A stretch of DNA of 33,814 nt from Aquitalea sp. LB_tupeE (GCF_013391415.1 NZ_JACAXB010000039.1:1-33814), one strand, 5' to 3'. Positions 7,045 through 15,432 are shown, counted from the first letter of the stretch. Numbers and translations are program-made. The notes: generated by a model from the sequence alone, not told the origin.

Positions 7045-7782
7045 CTATACCAGCCGCTCGTGAAAATCCGCCTCACCATGCCGCCAGTAAGCCGCCACTT
7101 TCACCCCTTCACGCGGCAGCTGTTTTTCCTCCAGCAATACCGTGCGTGCCTGACGCATCAGCCCACCCTCGCCTGCGCACCAGGCAAAACCATGACCCTC
7201 CGGAACCTGCCAGTTGCGCAAGGCCGTCAGCAAGGCCTCGTCATCGGTCAGCTGGGTAACTTGCCAGTGTGGCTGCTGTGGCAGCGACCAGCTTTCTGCA
7301 CTGTCGCTGCGCAGCAACATCACCTCGACATGGGCGCTGGGTGGCAGCTCGGCCAGACGGCGACGGATGGCCGGCAGGGACGAGGCATCGCCCACCAAAA
7401 GGTGCCAGTCCTGCTGCGCTGGGATAATCATCGAGCCCTTGGGCCCGGCGATGACGGCCTGCATGCCCTCGGAGGCCTGCTGCGCCCAGCTGGCGGCGGC
7501 ACCATGACCATGCAGCGCGAATTCCAGCGTCAGCTGTCCATGCTCTGCTGTGGCGGACAGCGGGGTGTAGTCGCGCATCACGGTATTGCCAGCGGCATCC
7601 TGAAAGATGAACTTGATGTGGTCGTCAAACGACTGCGACTGAAAACCCTGCAATGTATCGCCGGTAAAGGTAATGCGGGCAAAGCCGTCTCCGGTTTTTT
7701 CTACCTTGCTGACGGTGACTTGGCGCTTGGCCAGTTCATATCTGACCCGTTCGATGCGGTGTTGCGGCAAAATAGTCGTCAT
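7045..7782 (-). CDS. Siderophore-interacting protein, NAD(P)H-dependent ferric-chelate reductase
   Basis: A 245-residue cytoplasmic flavoprotein of the SIP/ViuB/YqjH family. The N-terminal FAD-binding barrel (about 15-115) includes MRDYTPL, the R-x-Y-[ST] flavin motif. The C-terminal NAD(P)-binding part (about 125-240) ends with the family's YWRHGEAD motif. Such enzymes reduce iron in imported ferric siderophores and release Fe(II). The ATG is at 7782-7780. The start is only 33 bases from the ATG of the divergent MarR gene, so the two share a control region. The stop codon falls inside a short sequence that recurs at 28728-28743 (TTTTGTTAGCCG). No iron-uptake genes are nearby, so the siderophore is unknown. 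Confidence 0.87.
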   Translation of the reverse strand: MTTILPQHRIERVRYELAKRQVTVSKVEKTGDGFARITFTGDTLQGFQSQSFDDHIKFIFQDAAGNTVMRDYTPLSATAEHGQLTLEFALHGHGAAASWAQQASEGMQAVIAGPKGSMIIPAQQDWHLLVGDASSLPAIRRRLAELPPSAHVEVMLLRSDSAESWSLPQQPHWQVTQLTDDEALLTALRNWQVPEGHGFAWCAGEGGLMRQARTVLLEEKQLPREGVKVAAYWRHGEADFHERLV

Positions 7783-7798
7783 GGCGACTCCAATTGAT

Positions 7799-7809
7799 TG
7801 ATAATATCA
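7799..7809. promoter_or_regulatory. 11-bp palindrome in the SIP/MarR divergent promoter region
   Basis: TGATA-A-TATCA is a perfect palindrome located between the two divergent start codons. The AT-rich surroundings and iron-related target make a Fur-type or MarR-type operator possible, but the match to the 19-bp Fur box is poor. Confidence 0.35.
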
Positions 7810-7815
7810 CCTAAT

Positions 7816-8319
7816 ATGCAAAATAAAGTTGACTTTGTCAACAATGTTGACGACACCGCCGAGCAGATTTTCGAGGCCATCCACACCCTGATGCATCAAT
7901 ACCGTTCGCGCCAGTTTGCTGCGATCCGGGACGATGCACTGGGCCTGACCCATATGGAAGGCAAGGTGCTGGGTTATTTCTGCCGCCATCCGGGCCACAC
8001 CCAGAGCGACCTCGCCCAGCACTCCGGGCGCGACAAGGCCCAGCTCACCCGGCTGATAGCCCGCCTGAAAGAAGCCGGGCTACTGGAAGCCCGCGCCGAT
8101 GCGCAGGACCGGCGCAGCATGCGTCTGTACCTGACCGAGGCCGGTCAAACGCTGCATGCCACCTTGCATCAGCATGGCCGACTGCTGGCCACCCGCGCCA
8201 TGCAGGGCATAGCACCCGAGCAGGCCGAGGCTTTGCTGCAAGCCTTACAGCACATCCGCCACAACCTGGAGCAGGACAGCCCGGACAAGTCCAGTGACAA
8301 GCATTGCGACAAGACCTGA
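7816..8319 (+). CDS. MarR-family transcriptional regulator
   Basis: A 167-residue winged-helix regulator. The DNA-binding domain covers about 45-115: LGLTHMEGKVLGYF, then HTQSDLAQHSGRDKAQLTRLIARL (read as helix 2, turn and recognition helix), then the wing DAQDRRSMRLYLTEAG with the D-x-R-[SR] signature. Helices at both ends form the dimer interface; the tail is polar. I took the ATG at 7816; a TTG at 7798 is a possible but unsupported upstream start, and no clear ribosome site is visible for either. It is divergent from the siderophore reductase, which it probably represses. This mirrors the E. coli yqjH-yqjI arrangement, although YqjI is of another family (PadR-like). The first 36 bases contain a repeat array that may be its own operator. 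Confidence 0.82.
   Translation: MQNKVDFVNNVDDTAEQIFEAIHTLMHQYRSRQFAAIRDDALGLTHMEGKVLGYFCRHPGHTQSDLAQHSGRDKAQLTRLIARLKEAGLLEARADAQDRRSMRLYLTEAGQTLHATLHQHGRLLATRAMQGIAPEQAEALLQALQHIRHNLEQDSPDKSSDKHCDKT
7828..7851. promoter_or_regulatory. Overlapping GTTGAC-N3-GTCAAC-N3-GTTGAC operator array
   Basis: GTTGAC (7828-7833), GTCAAC (7837-7842) and GTTGAC (7846-7851) recur with 3-base spacers, giving two overlapping perfect 15-bp palindromes. The array begins 12 bases inside the marR coding region, next to the shared promoter. A MarR dimer binding here would block its own transcription, and two dimers could bind on adjacent faces. The repeat is seen directly; the binding protein is inferred. Confidence 0.55.
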
Positions 8320-8324
8320 ACACA

Positions 8325-8350
8325 TGAAAAAACGGCCCCGAGGGGCCGTT
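8325..8350 (-). terminator. Rho-independent terminator of the minus-strand operon (possibly bidirectional)
   Basis: AACGGCCCC (8331-8339) and GGGGCCGTT (8342-8350) form a GC-rich stem with a very small loop. On the minus strand the stem is followed by a six-T run (complement of 8326-8331), which suits the solute-binding-protein gene ending at 8379. On the plus strand the following GACATTTTTA is a weaker tract, but it could also stop marR transcription. The two genes converge here. Confidence 0.85.
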
Positions 8351-8378
8351 GACATTTTTACCGCTTGCTGCCAAACCC

Positions 8379-9317
8379 TCAGCTCTTGGGCAGGCCGGGC
8401 GGATTGGTGCGGGATTCGCTCACTGCTTCGGCGCTCAAGCCCCAGCGGCTGAGTACCTTGGCGTAATTGCCGTTGGCAATCTGGGTATTGATGATTTTGG
8501 TAATGGCTGCGGCCAGGCCGGAGTCCTTGCGGGTGGTGACGGCAATGTCCGCCGTCAGCGGCCAACCGCCAGAGAAGGTACCCGCCAGACGTACCTTGCC
8601 GGTACGCGCTGCTTCCAGTGCATAGATGGCATTGGGGCCCAGCCAGGCATCGGCACGGCCGGACTGCAAGGCTACGCGGGCCACGGCTTCATCATCAAAA
8701 TACAGAGCCTGCAACGGCTTCAGGCCGGCAGCCTCGTTTTTCTTGTTCCATTCCAGCAGGATCTGCTCCTGATTGGTGCCCGCGCCCACAATCACCTTCA
8801 GCCCGGCGGTGTCCTTGGGTTCATTGATTTTCAGCTTGCTGCCCGCCTTGGTGTAAAAGCCAAGCAAATCCTTGCGGTAGGTGGAGAAATCAAATTTCTC
8901 CTTGCGCGCTTCGGTGACGGTGACGTTGGAAATCACCGCATCGTACTTGCCGGACTGCAGGCCCAGCGGCCAGTCGGCCCAGGCGACGTTCACCAGCTCC
9001 AGCTTGCGGCCCAGGCCATCGGCCACCAGACGGGAGATGTCCGGGTCGGCCCCGATGATGGTTTTGGAGTCGCTGGCAAAGCCGCCCAGCGGCAAAATGC
9101 CACCGGCAATCGCCACCACGAAGGTCTTGTCCTTGACGAAGTGGACATCCTTGGACAGCAGTTTGATGGCCTCTGGCACCGGACGGCCCTTGGGCTGGCC
9201 TTTTTGCTCCGGGCTCAGGTCGATGCTGCTGGCGGCATGGCCAAACAGCGGGGCCAGCAGGGCAAGGCTGAGGGCGGCCAGTACGGTACGGCGCGGCAGA
9301 TGGGTGTTACGCGACAT
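8379..9317 (-). CDS. Periplasmic solute-binding protein of an amino-acid-type ABC transporter (family 3)
   Basis: A 312-residue protein with an N-terminal export signal (RRTVLAALSLALLAPLFGHAA, split at the twin arginines; cleavage near residue 29). The mature part is a family-3 solute-binding protein: ADPDISRLVADGLGRKLELV, then WPLGLQSGKYDAVISNVTVTEARKEKFDFS, are the usual ligand-domain signatures (read in pieces). It lacks the lipobox of a lipoprotein. The start at 9317 is set by AAGGAAA just upstream; the reading frame extends further but without support. It is the last gene of the operon, 85 bases after the fused permease-ATPase, and followed by a strong terminator. The ligand is probably a cysteine derivative or cystine-like amino acid, judged from the operon. 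Confidence 0.87.
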   Translation of the reverse strand: MSRNTHLPRRTVLAALSLALLAPLFGHAASSIDLSPEQKGQPKGRPVPEAIKLLSKDVHFVKDKTFVVAIAGGILPLGGFASDSKTIIGADPDISRLVADGLGRKLELVNVAWADWPLGLQSGKYDAVISNVTVTEARKEKFDFSTYRKDLLGFYTKAGSKLKINEPKDTAGLKVIVGAGTNQEQILLEWNKKNEAAGLKPLQALYFDDEAVARVALQSGRADAWLGPNAIYALEAARTGKVRLAGTFSGGWPLTADIAVTTRKDSGLAAAITKIINTQIANGNYAKVLSRWGLSAEAVSESRTNPPGLPKS

Positions 9318-9365
9318 GGTGTTTTCCTTGTTGTGGTCTTGCTTGTGGTCGTGACGGTGTGTGAA

Positions 9366-9400
9366 AAATGTTTTATTCATGGCAAATGTTTTACCCATGA
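9366..9400. repeat. Imperfect 18-base tandem repeat between the ABC genes
   Basis: AAATGTTTTATTCATGG (9366-9382) is followed at an offset of 18 by AAATGTTTTACCCATGA (9384-9400). Only three positions differ. It lies just after the stop of the permease-ATPase gene, in the leader of the solute-binding-protein gene. It could be a local slippage duplication or a pair of protein or small-RNA sites. Confidence 0.5.
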
Positions 9401-9402
9401 CC

Positions 9403-11208
9403 CTAGAGCACGCGGGCCAGGAATTCTCGGGTACGTTGCTGCTGTGGTTGGCGCAATACCTGCTCCGGGCTGCCGCTTTCCACGATGCGGCCCTGCTCCA
9501 TGAACACCACGGTATCGGCCACTTCACGGGCAAAGCCGATTTCATGAGTGACGATGATCAGCGTGGTGCCGGAACGTGCCAGCTCCTTGATGACGTCCAG
9601 CACTTCCTGCACCAGCTCCGGGTCCAGTGCCGAGGTGGGTTCGTCAAACAGCAGCACCTTGGGACGCAGCGCCAGCGCACGGGCAATGGCCACGCGCTGT
9701 TGCTGGCCGCCGGACAGCTGGCGCGGCCAGGCATCGGCCTTGTCGGCCAGCCCTACCCGCTTGAGCAGCAGGCGCGCCTGGGCTTCGGCCTCGGCCCGGC
9801 TCAGGCCGCGCAGGGCGATGGGTGCTTCAATCAGGTTTTGCAGCACAGTCAGATGGGGAAACAGGTTGAAGTGCTGGAACACCATGCCCACTTCCACCCG
9901 GCGTTGCAGGATGTCTTTTTCCTTCAGTTCGTGCAGCGAGTTGCCCTGCTGACGGTAGCCGATCAACTCACCATCAATGGCAATGAATCCGCCATCCACC
10001 CGCTCCAGATGATTGATGCTGCGCAGCAAGGTGGACTTGCCCGAACCGGACGGCCCGATGATGACGGTGACGCTGCCCGGTGGAACGGTTAGCGACACTG
10101 CATCCAGCACCTGCTGGTGGCCATAGCGCTTGCTGACGGCATGGATGGCCACTTCTCCGCCCTTGACGGCAGGCAGCTCGGTCAGCGCAGCAGGCGGTGC
10201 CTCCGTGGCCGGGCCAGTGGCGCTGACAGGCCACCAGCGCTGGCGGGCACGCTGCCACAGCGACTGTGGCTGCTGGCGCAATGCGCCACGGGCATAGTGC
10301 CGCTCCACCTGCACCTGCACGGTGGACAGTACGGTGAGGATGATCAGGTACCACACGGTGGCCACCATCAGCAGCGGAATCACTTCCAGATTGCGGTGGT
10401 ACACCACCTGGATGGTGTAGAACAGCTCCGGCAACGCCAGGATGTAGACATTGGCCGTGCCCTTGGCGAGGCCAATGATGTCATTGAAGGCAGTGGGCAA
10501 AATGGTGCGCATGGCCTGTGGCAGCACGATGCGGAAAATCTGCCGTCCGCGTGGCAGGCCCAGCGCAGCGGCGGCCTCCAGCTGGCCCTGCTCCACCGAC
10601 AAGATGCCGCCACGGATGATTTCCGCCGAGAATGCCGCCTGGTTCAGGCTCAGGCCCAGTACCGCTGCGGCAAAGGGGCTGATCAGCTCGGTGGTGGAAT
10701 AGCTGAACCAGTTGATGCCGGTATACGGCACACCGATATTGATGGTTTCGTACAGATAGCCCAGGTTGTTGAGGATCAGCAGCAGCACGATCAGCGGAAT
10801 GGAGCGGAACAGCCAGATATAGCTCCACGACAGGCTGGCCAGCAGCGGCGAACGCGATACCCGCGCCAGTGCCAGCACCGTGCCCAGCACTGACCCCAGC
10901 ACCGTGCCGATGGCGGTCAGCAGCAAGGTGCGGCCCAGGCCTTCCAGCACCGGGGCGGCCAGAAACCACTCGGCAAACACCGGCCAGCCCCAGCGCGGAT
11001 TGGTGGCCACCGAACTGACAATGGCAGCCAGCAACAGCACCGCCAGCACACTGCCGGCAATGCGCGCCGGGTAACGTGCCGGGATGATGCGCAACCCGGC
11101 ATAGCGGTTGCTGCCGCTGGTTTCTGCTGCTGCAGGCTCGTTTGCCTGCCGTGGCAGCGGGTGCGGATGACTGAAGGCGATATCGCCGACTTCGGTAATT
11201 TCACTCAT
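9403..11208 (-). CDS. Fused ABC transporter permease and ATPase, polar amino-acid type
   Basis: A 601-residue fusion. Residues 1-45 are a polar N-terminal tail. The permease part (about 48-310) has several membrane segments and the EAA-loop motif [20 protein letters not shown] (211-230). The ATPase part (about 352-601) has Walker [10 protein letters not shown] (385-393), the signature LSGGQQQR (498-505), Walker B VLLFDE (518-523) and the H-loop histidine at 555. In most relatives these are two genes. It couples ATP hydrolysis to import of the ligand captured by the adjacent solute-binding protein. The ATG at 11208 fits the family; an AGGACA ribosome site is near. It follows the GNAT gene by 58 bases. 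Because one polypeptide holds both parts, the working importer should be a homodimer. The closest known parallel by context is YxeNO or TcyLMN of Bacillus. Confidence 0.9.
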   Translation of the reverse strand: MSEITEVGDIAFSHPHPLPRQANEPAAAETSGSNRYAGLRIIPARYPARIAGSVLAVLLLAAIVSSVATNPRWGWPVFAEWFLAAPVLEGLGRTLLLTAIGTVLGSVLGTVLALARVSRSPLLASLSWSYIWLFRSIPLIVLLLILNNLGYLYETINIGVPYTGINWFSYSTTELISPFAAAVLGLSLNQAAFSAEIIRGGILSVEQGQLEAAAALGLPRGRQIFRIVLPQAMRTILPTAFNDIIGLAKGTANVYILALPELFYTIQVVYHRNLEVIPLLMVATVWYLIILTVLSTVQVQVERHYARGALRQQPQSLWQRARQRWWPVSATGPATEAPPAALTELPAVKGGEVAIHAVSKRYGHQQVLDAVSLTVPPGSVTVIIGPSGSGKSTLLRSINHLERVDGGFIAIDGELIGYRQQGNSLHELKEKDILQRRVEVGMVFQHFNLFPHLTVLQNLIEAPIALRGLSRAEAEAQARLLLKRVGLADKADAWPRQLSGGQQQRVAIARALALRPKVLLFDEPTSALDPELVQEVLDVIKELARSGTTLIIVTHEIGFAREVADTVVFMEQGRIVESGSPEQVLRQPQQQRTREFLARVL

Positions 11209-11266
11209 GATGTCTTGTCCTGTGCAAAAGCCGTGGTGGGTGGTCGGCAAGCAAGTCGAAGCGGTT

Positions 11267-11809
11267 TCAAACGGCAATGCCAGCCAGTTCTGTCAAGTAG
11301 CCAGGATGGGATTGCACACTGGCCTGGCGTGGCACTGCCTTGGTAAACGCCAGGGTGCGCAAGGCTTCCAGATCACCCTCTGGGTCGAACTGCGCCTGAT
11401 AGCCATGACGCAGGTAGAGCCCGACCGCCTCCGGCTGGCGGCATCCGGTGGTCAGGTAAATCTGGCGGTAGCCCTGGCGCTGGCACTGCGCTTCCAGCTC
11501 CTGCAACACCAGCCCGGCCAGACCCTGACGGCGGAACTGGCTGTGGGTCCAGATGCGCTTGAATTCGGCAGTGTGCTCATCCAGCCGCTTGAAGGCCCCG
11601 CCGGCAATTGCCTGCCCCTGCTGCAGCAGCAACAGGAAGTTGCCATGTGGCGGAGCAAAGGCTGCTGGCGGATAGCGCTGCATTTCCTCTGCCGCACCGC
11701 CGGGGCTGAACAGGTCGCCGTAGCGTGCGTCGTATTCCTGCGTCAGCTCGGCCAGCATCACGCTGGCGCGCGGATCGGTGGTGGTGGTGTAAACAAAGTA
11801 GTCACGCAT
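11267..11809 (-). CDS. GNAT-family N-acetyltransferase
   Basis: A 180-residue GNAT enzyme. The acetyl-CoA-binding motif A is R93-R94-Q95-G96-L97-A98 (RRQGLAGLVLQELE), and strand beta-4 before it reads AEFKRIWTH. The segment EAVGLYLRHGYQ is the usual motif B (LYxxxGF-like). In the B. subtilis yxe and ytm/ytn operons, which salvage S-(2-succino)cysteine and other S-substituted cysteines, a GNAT enzyme N-acetylates the substrate before a flavin monooxygenase acts. The neighbours here (monooxygenase, M20 deacetylase, amino-acid importer) suggest the same job. The gene starts 39 bases after the M20 gene and ends 58 bases before the importer gene. An unrelated acetyl acceptor remains possible. Confidence 0.85.
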   Translation of the reverse strand: MRDYFVYTTTTDPRASVMLAELTQEYDARYGDLFSPGGAAEEMQRYPPAAFAPPHGNFLLLLQQGQAIAGGAFKRLDEHTAEFKRIWTHSQFRRQGLAGLVLQELEAQCQRQGYRQIYLTTGCRQPEAVGLYLRHGYQAQFDPEGDLEALRTLAFTKAVPRQASVQSHPGYLTELAGIAV

Positions 11810-11848
11810 GTGCTCGGTCCATTGCGATGTGTGTCTGGCTGTCGCTTG

Positions 11849-13060
11849 TTATGTGGCCGCCTGTGGCAGCGGCAGGTAGCGCTCTGCCAGGGCCACCCAG
11901 TAGCTGGCAGCCAGCGGCAGGATGGCGTCGTTGAAGTCGTAGCGCGGGTTGTGCAGACCGGCACTGTCGCCATTGCCGAAAAACACGAAGCTGCCGGGAC
12001 GCGCCTGCAACATGAAGGCAAAGTCCTCGCTGGCGGTGCGTGGGCGGAAAGCCTCTTCCACCCGTGCCGCGCCCAGCGTGTCCTGCGCGACTTCACGCGC
12101 CAGCGCGGTTTCTGCCGGGTGATTGCACACCGGCGGGAAGCCCAGGCGGTAATCCACTTCGGCGCGTGCGCCAAAGCTGGCCGCCTGAGCCTCCACCAGT
12201 GCCGGTACACGCTGTTGCAGCAGGCTGCGCACTTCCGGGCGGAAGGTGCGCGCCGTCAGCTTCAGCTCCACGCTGTCCGGAATCACATTGGACGCATGGC
12301 CGCCGTGGATGCTGCCCACGGTGAGCACGCCCATGTCCAGCGGGTCGACATTGCGTGACACCACCGATTGCAGCGCGGTAATCACGTGGGCACTCACCAG
12401 CACCGGGTCCACCGTGTTATGCGGCTCGGCCCCATGGCCGCCCTTGCCGTGCACGGTGATGTGCGCCTGATCCACCGAGGCCATGGCCGGGCCTTCGATG
12501 CAGCCGATATGGCCGCAACTCACCCCGGGCCAGTTGTGCAGGCCAAACACCGCATCGCAGGGGAAGCGCTCGAACAAGCCTTCTTCCAGCATGCGCCGTG
12601 CGCCACTGCCGGTTTCTTCCGCCGGCTGGAAAATCAGCTGCAAGGTGCCGTCAAACTGGCCGTGCAGCGCCAGGAAGCGAGCGGCAGCCAGCAAAATGGC
12701 GGTGTGGCCGTCATGCCCGCAGGCATGCATCACGCCTGGATTCTGGCTGGCATACGGCAGGCCGGTGGCCTCGTGGATGGGCAGCGCATCCATGTCGGCG
12801 CGCAGGCCGAGCGAACGCTCGCTGCTGCCACGGCGCAAGCTGCCCACCACCCCGGTGCCGGCAATGCCGGTAGTCACCTGGTAGCCCCACTGCTGCAACA
12901 GCGCGGCCACCTTGCCGGCGGTGCGATGTTCGGCAAACGCCAGTTCCGGGTGCTGGTGCAGGTCGCGCCGCAGGGCGACGAATTCGGCATTGGCAGCCGC
13001 AATGCCGGTTTCAATCTGCAGGCTGCGCGGCAACACGGCGCTGTCTATTGCTGCATTCAT
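11849..13060 (-). CDS. M20-family amidohydrolase (N-acyl amino-acid deacylase)
   Basis: A 403-residue M20D peptidase-like amidohydrolase (hippurate hydrolase/N-acetyl-cysteine deacetylase group). Metal-binding motifs are visible: RADMDALPI (87-95), MHACGHDGHT with Cys114, His116 (111-120), Glu148-Glu149 (PAEE), and His175 in GLHNWPG. The lid domain (about 195-305) interrupts the catalytic domain. It is likely cytoplasmic, with no signal peptide. Its ATG shares a base with the stop codon of the upstream monooxygenase gene (TGATG), which implies translational coupling. In the Bacillus S-substituted-cysteine pathway an M20 enzyme (YxeP type) removes the acetyl group to release cysteine. That role is inferred from context; a general acylase is the alternative. 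Confidence 0.87.
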   Translation of the reverse strand: MNAAIDSAVLPRSLQIETGIAAANAEFVALRRDLHQHPELAFAEHRTAGKVAALLQQWGYQVTTGIAGTGVVGSLRRGSSERSLGLRADMDALPIHEATGLPYASQNPGVMHACGHDGHTAILLAAARFLALHGQFDGTLQLIFQPAEETGSGARRMLEEGLFERFPCDAVFGLHNWPGVSCGHIGCIEGPAMASVDQAHITVHGKGGHGAEPHNTVDPVLVSAHVITALQSVVSRNVDPLDMGVLTVGSIHGGHASNVIPDSVELKLTARTFRPEVRSLLQQRVPALVEAQAASFGARAEVDYRLGFPPVCNHPAETALAREVAQDTLGAARVEEAFRPRTASEDFAFMLQARPGSFVFFGNGDSAGLHNPRYDFNDAILPLAASYWVALAERYLPLPQAAT

Positions 13061-14400
13061 CAGGCCACCTGCTGCTGGCTGCTATCGTCAGCCGCTTGCT
13101 GGTAACGGCTTTCCTTGCGCGGCAGACCCAGATGGTCGCGCAGGGTGCGTCCTTCCAGCTGGCGCGTGAAGCGTCCGCTCTTTTCCAGCACCGGCAGCAC
13201 ATGGGTGATGAAGTCATCCAGCCCTTCGGCCACTACCGGGAAGCCCAGGATGAAACCGTCGGCCGCGCCTTCGTCCACCCAGCGGATGATTTCTGCCGCC
13301 ACTTTTTCACCGCTGCCGACAAAGTTGCTGCGCGGGGTAGCCACTTCCAGCGCCACCTGGCGCAGGGTCAGGCCATGCTCACGGGCACGGGCCTTGATCT
13401 GGTCGGTGGTGGAGCGGAAGCTGTTGCGTCCGATATCGCCCAGCTCCGGGAAGGCCTCGTCCAGCGGGTACTGCGTAAAGTCATGGTGGTCGAAGAAGCG
13501 GCCCAGATAAGCCAGTGCGTCGTCGATGGTGAGCAGTTGCTGGATGATGCGAAACTTGGCTTCGGCCTCGGCATCGGTGGCGGCTACCACCGGCGCAATA
13601 CCGGGGAAGATTTTCACATCGTCTGCCTGGCGGGCATGCAGCACCGCGCTGGTTTTCACCTTACGCAGGAAGTCGCGGGTTTCCTCGATGGACGGCGAAT
13701 GGGTAAACACCGCGTCGGCATACTTGCCCGCCAGGCCAATACCGGCATCGGAAGAACCGGCCTGGAAAATCACCGGCTGGCCTTGCGGCGAGCGGCTGAT
13801 GTTGAGCGGACCGGCCACCTGGAAGAAACGCCCCTTGTGGTTCAGCGTGTGCAGCTTGTCCTTGTCGAAGAACTGGCCGGTTTCACGGTTACGCGGCAAG
13901 GCGTCGTCGTCCCAGCTGTCCCACAAGCCCTGGGTGACTTGCAGGTATTCGTCGGCAATTTCATAACGCAGGCTGTGCTCCGGGTGCGGACGGCTGTAGT
14001 TGAGCGCCGTGCCCTCCAGCGGGGTAGTCACCACATTCCAGCCGGCGCGGCCGCCACTGATCAGGTCGAGCGAGCCGAACTGACGCGCCACGGTAAACGG
14101 GTCGCTGTAGGAGGTGGACACGGTGCCGGCCAGGCCGATCTTGCGTGTCACGCTGGCCAGCGCCGACAGGATGGAAATCGGCTCGAAACGGTTCAGGAAG
14201 TGCGGAATCGATTTTTCATTGATGTACAGGCCGTCCGCCACGAAGGCAAAGGCAATGCCGTTGGCTTCGGCCTTTTGCACGGTGTCGATATAAAACTGCA
14301 GGTTCACGCTGGCATCCTCCGGGCCGCTGGGGTGTTTCCAGGCGTGCATGTGACCACCAGCGCCGTGCAGCATGATGCCGAAAGTAATGGGTTTGCTCAT
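13060..14400 (-). CDS. FMN-dependent monooxygenase, NtaA/SnaA/DszA type
   Basis: A 446-residue luciferase-like (TIM-barrel) flavin monooxygenase of the NtaA/SnaA/SoxA/DszA group. Typical segments are FAFVADGLYI, ASVTRKIGLAGTVSTSYSDP, LDLISGGRAGWNVVT, PVIFQAGSSDAGIGLAGKYADAVFT (read in parts) and SPSIEETRDF. It uses reduced FMN supplied by a separate reductase, which is not in this window. The ATG at 14400 has GGAG six bases upstream; a TTG at 14412 is unlikely. It is second in the operon, 30 bases after the other monooxygenase and coupled to the M20 gene. In YxeK/YtnJ-type pathways this class oxidises the carbon next to sulfur in N-acetylated S-substituted cysteine, breaking the C-S bond. The exact substrate is unproven. 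Confidence 0.87.
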   Translation of the reverse strand: MSKPITFGIMLHGAGGHMHAWKHPSGPEDASVNLQFYIDTVQKAEANGIAFAFVADGLYINEKSIPHFLNRFEPISILSALASVTRKIGLAGTVSTSYSDPFTVARQFGSLDLISGGRAGWNVVTTPLEGTALNYSRPHPEHSLRYEIADEYLQVTQGLWDSWDDDALPRNRETGQFFDKDKLHTLNHKGRFFQVAGPLNISRSPQGQPVIFQAGSSDAGIGLAGKYADAVFTHSPSIEETRDFLRKVKTSAVLHARQADDVKIFPGIAPVVAATDAEAEAKFRIIQQLLTIDDALAYLGRFFDHHDFTQYPLDEAFPELGDIGRNSFRSTTDQIKARAREHGLTLRQVALEVATPRSNFVGSGEKVAAEIIRWVDEGAADGFILGFPVVAEGLDDFITHVLPVLEKSGRFTRQLEGRTLRDHLGLPRKESRYQQAADDSSQQQVA

Positions 14401-14430
14401 GTTCAGCTCCAAATAGGTTGATCAGTACGG

Positions 14431-15432
14431 TCAGGCGGCCAGCGGCTCGCGCGCTTCGGCCAGCAGGGCAATGGAGGCGCGGCGCAGTGCAAACTGGGCC
14501 ACAGGGATATCGATGATGAATTCGCGGATGCCATAGCTCTGGTGCAGGGAATCCAGTTCGGCGCGCACATCACCGGCAGTACCGGCAATCACGTGCGGGT
14601 GCTTTTCTTCCAGCTGGTACTGGCTGCTGCCAGCCTGGCGGGCAAACTCCTCGGCGGCTTCGCGGCTGGGCACGTTGACGCTGCGGCCATCTTCCAGCGT
14701 CACCTTGAACAGCTTCAGCTCCCCCACCAGCGCCTGTGCCTGTTCGCGGGTTTCCGCCACAAAGGCATACAGCGCCAGCGCGGGCACCTTGCCGGTCCAC
14801 TGGCGATACACCGCGATGGATTGCTGGATATTCAACGGGTCGCCGTTAAAGTGGCCGGCATAGGCAAAATCCCAGCCCAGGCGGGCAGCCAGCCGGGCGC
14901 TGTCCGGGCTGCCGCCCAGCAGGAAGCGGCCCGGTGTGATGGGCGGCTGTGGCGTGGCCTTGGCACCGGCCAGCGGGTGACCTTCCGGCTGACCTTCGTT
15001 GAGGAAGGCATTCAGTTCGGTGAGCTGGGCGGTGAAATCTGGCTTGAGCGCGGCATCGTGATAATTCTGCAGGGCACGGGTGCTGAACGGCAGGCCGCCG
15101 GGGGCCTTGCCCACGCCCAGGTCCACCCGGCCCGGTGCCAGTGCCGCCAGCAGGTTGAAGGTTTCCGCCACTTTGTAGGGGCTGTAGTGCTGCAGCATGA
15201 CGCCGCCACTGCCCACGCGGATGCGGCTGGTATGCGCCAGGATGTGGGAGATCAGCACTTCGGGCGCGGAACTGGCCAGCAGCGGCGTGCTGTGGTGTTC
15301 GGCCACCCAGAAACGGTAATAGCCCAACTGCTCTGCCAGCTTGGCCAGCGCCACGGTATTGGCCAGCGCATCGGCCGCGGTAGCGCCCGGCGGAATCGGG
15401 CTTTTATCCAGGATGGACAGGGAGTATGACAT
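14431..15432 (-). CDS. LLM-class flavin-dependent oxidoreductase, MsnO8 type
   Basis: A 333-residue luciferase-like monooxygenase. The N-terminus MSYSLSILDKSPIPPG, then YRFWVAEHHSTPLLASSAPE, VGSGGVMLQHYSPYKVAE and LGVGKAPGG are hallmarks of the MsnO8-like branch that is often found beside sulfur-compound and siderophore genes. It is the promoter-proximal gene of the operon and is followed after 30 bases by the second monooxygenase. The ATG at 15432 is chosen from family alignment; the ribosome site is weak and a GTG at 15459 exists. It needs FMNH2 or binds FMN; no reductase gene is seen nearby. Having two flavin oxidoreductases of different branches suggests two oxidation steps or two substrates. 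Confidence 0.85.
   Translation of the reverse strand: MSYSLSILDKSPIPPGATAADALANTVALAKLAEQLGYYRFWVAEHHSTPLLASSAPEVLISHILAHTSRIRVGSGGVMLQHYSPYKVAETFNLLAALAPGRVDLGVGKAPGGLPFSTRALQNYHDAALKPDFTAQLTELNAFLNEGQPEGHPLAGAKATPQPPITPGRFLLGGSPDSARLAARLGWDFAYAGHFNGDPLNIQQSIAVYRQWTGKVPALALYAFVAETREQAQALVGELKLFKVTLEDGRSVNVPSREAAEEFARQAGSSQYQLEEKHPHVIAGTAGDVRAELDSLHQSYGIREFIIDIPVAQFALRRASIALLAEAREPLAA

Noticed and set aside
7790-7815. Fur box in the siderophore-reductase promoter
   Set aside because: Only an 11-bp TGATA-A-TATCA dyad is present; the 19-bp Fur consensus is not matched well enough.
9318-9545. Extended N-terminus of the solute-binding protein from 9545
   Set aside because: The extension overlaps the ATPase gene, lacks a ribosome site and would bury the signal peptide.
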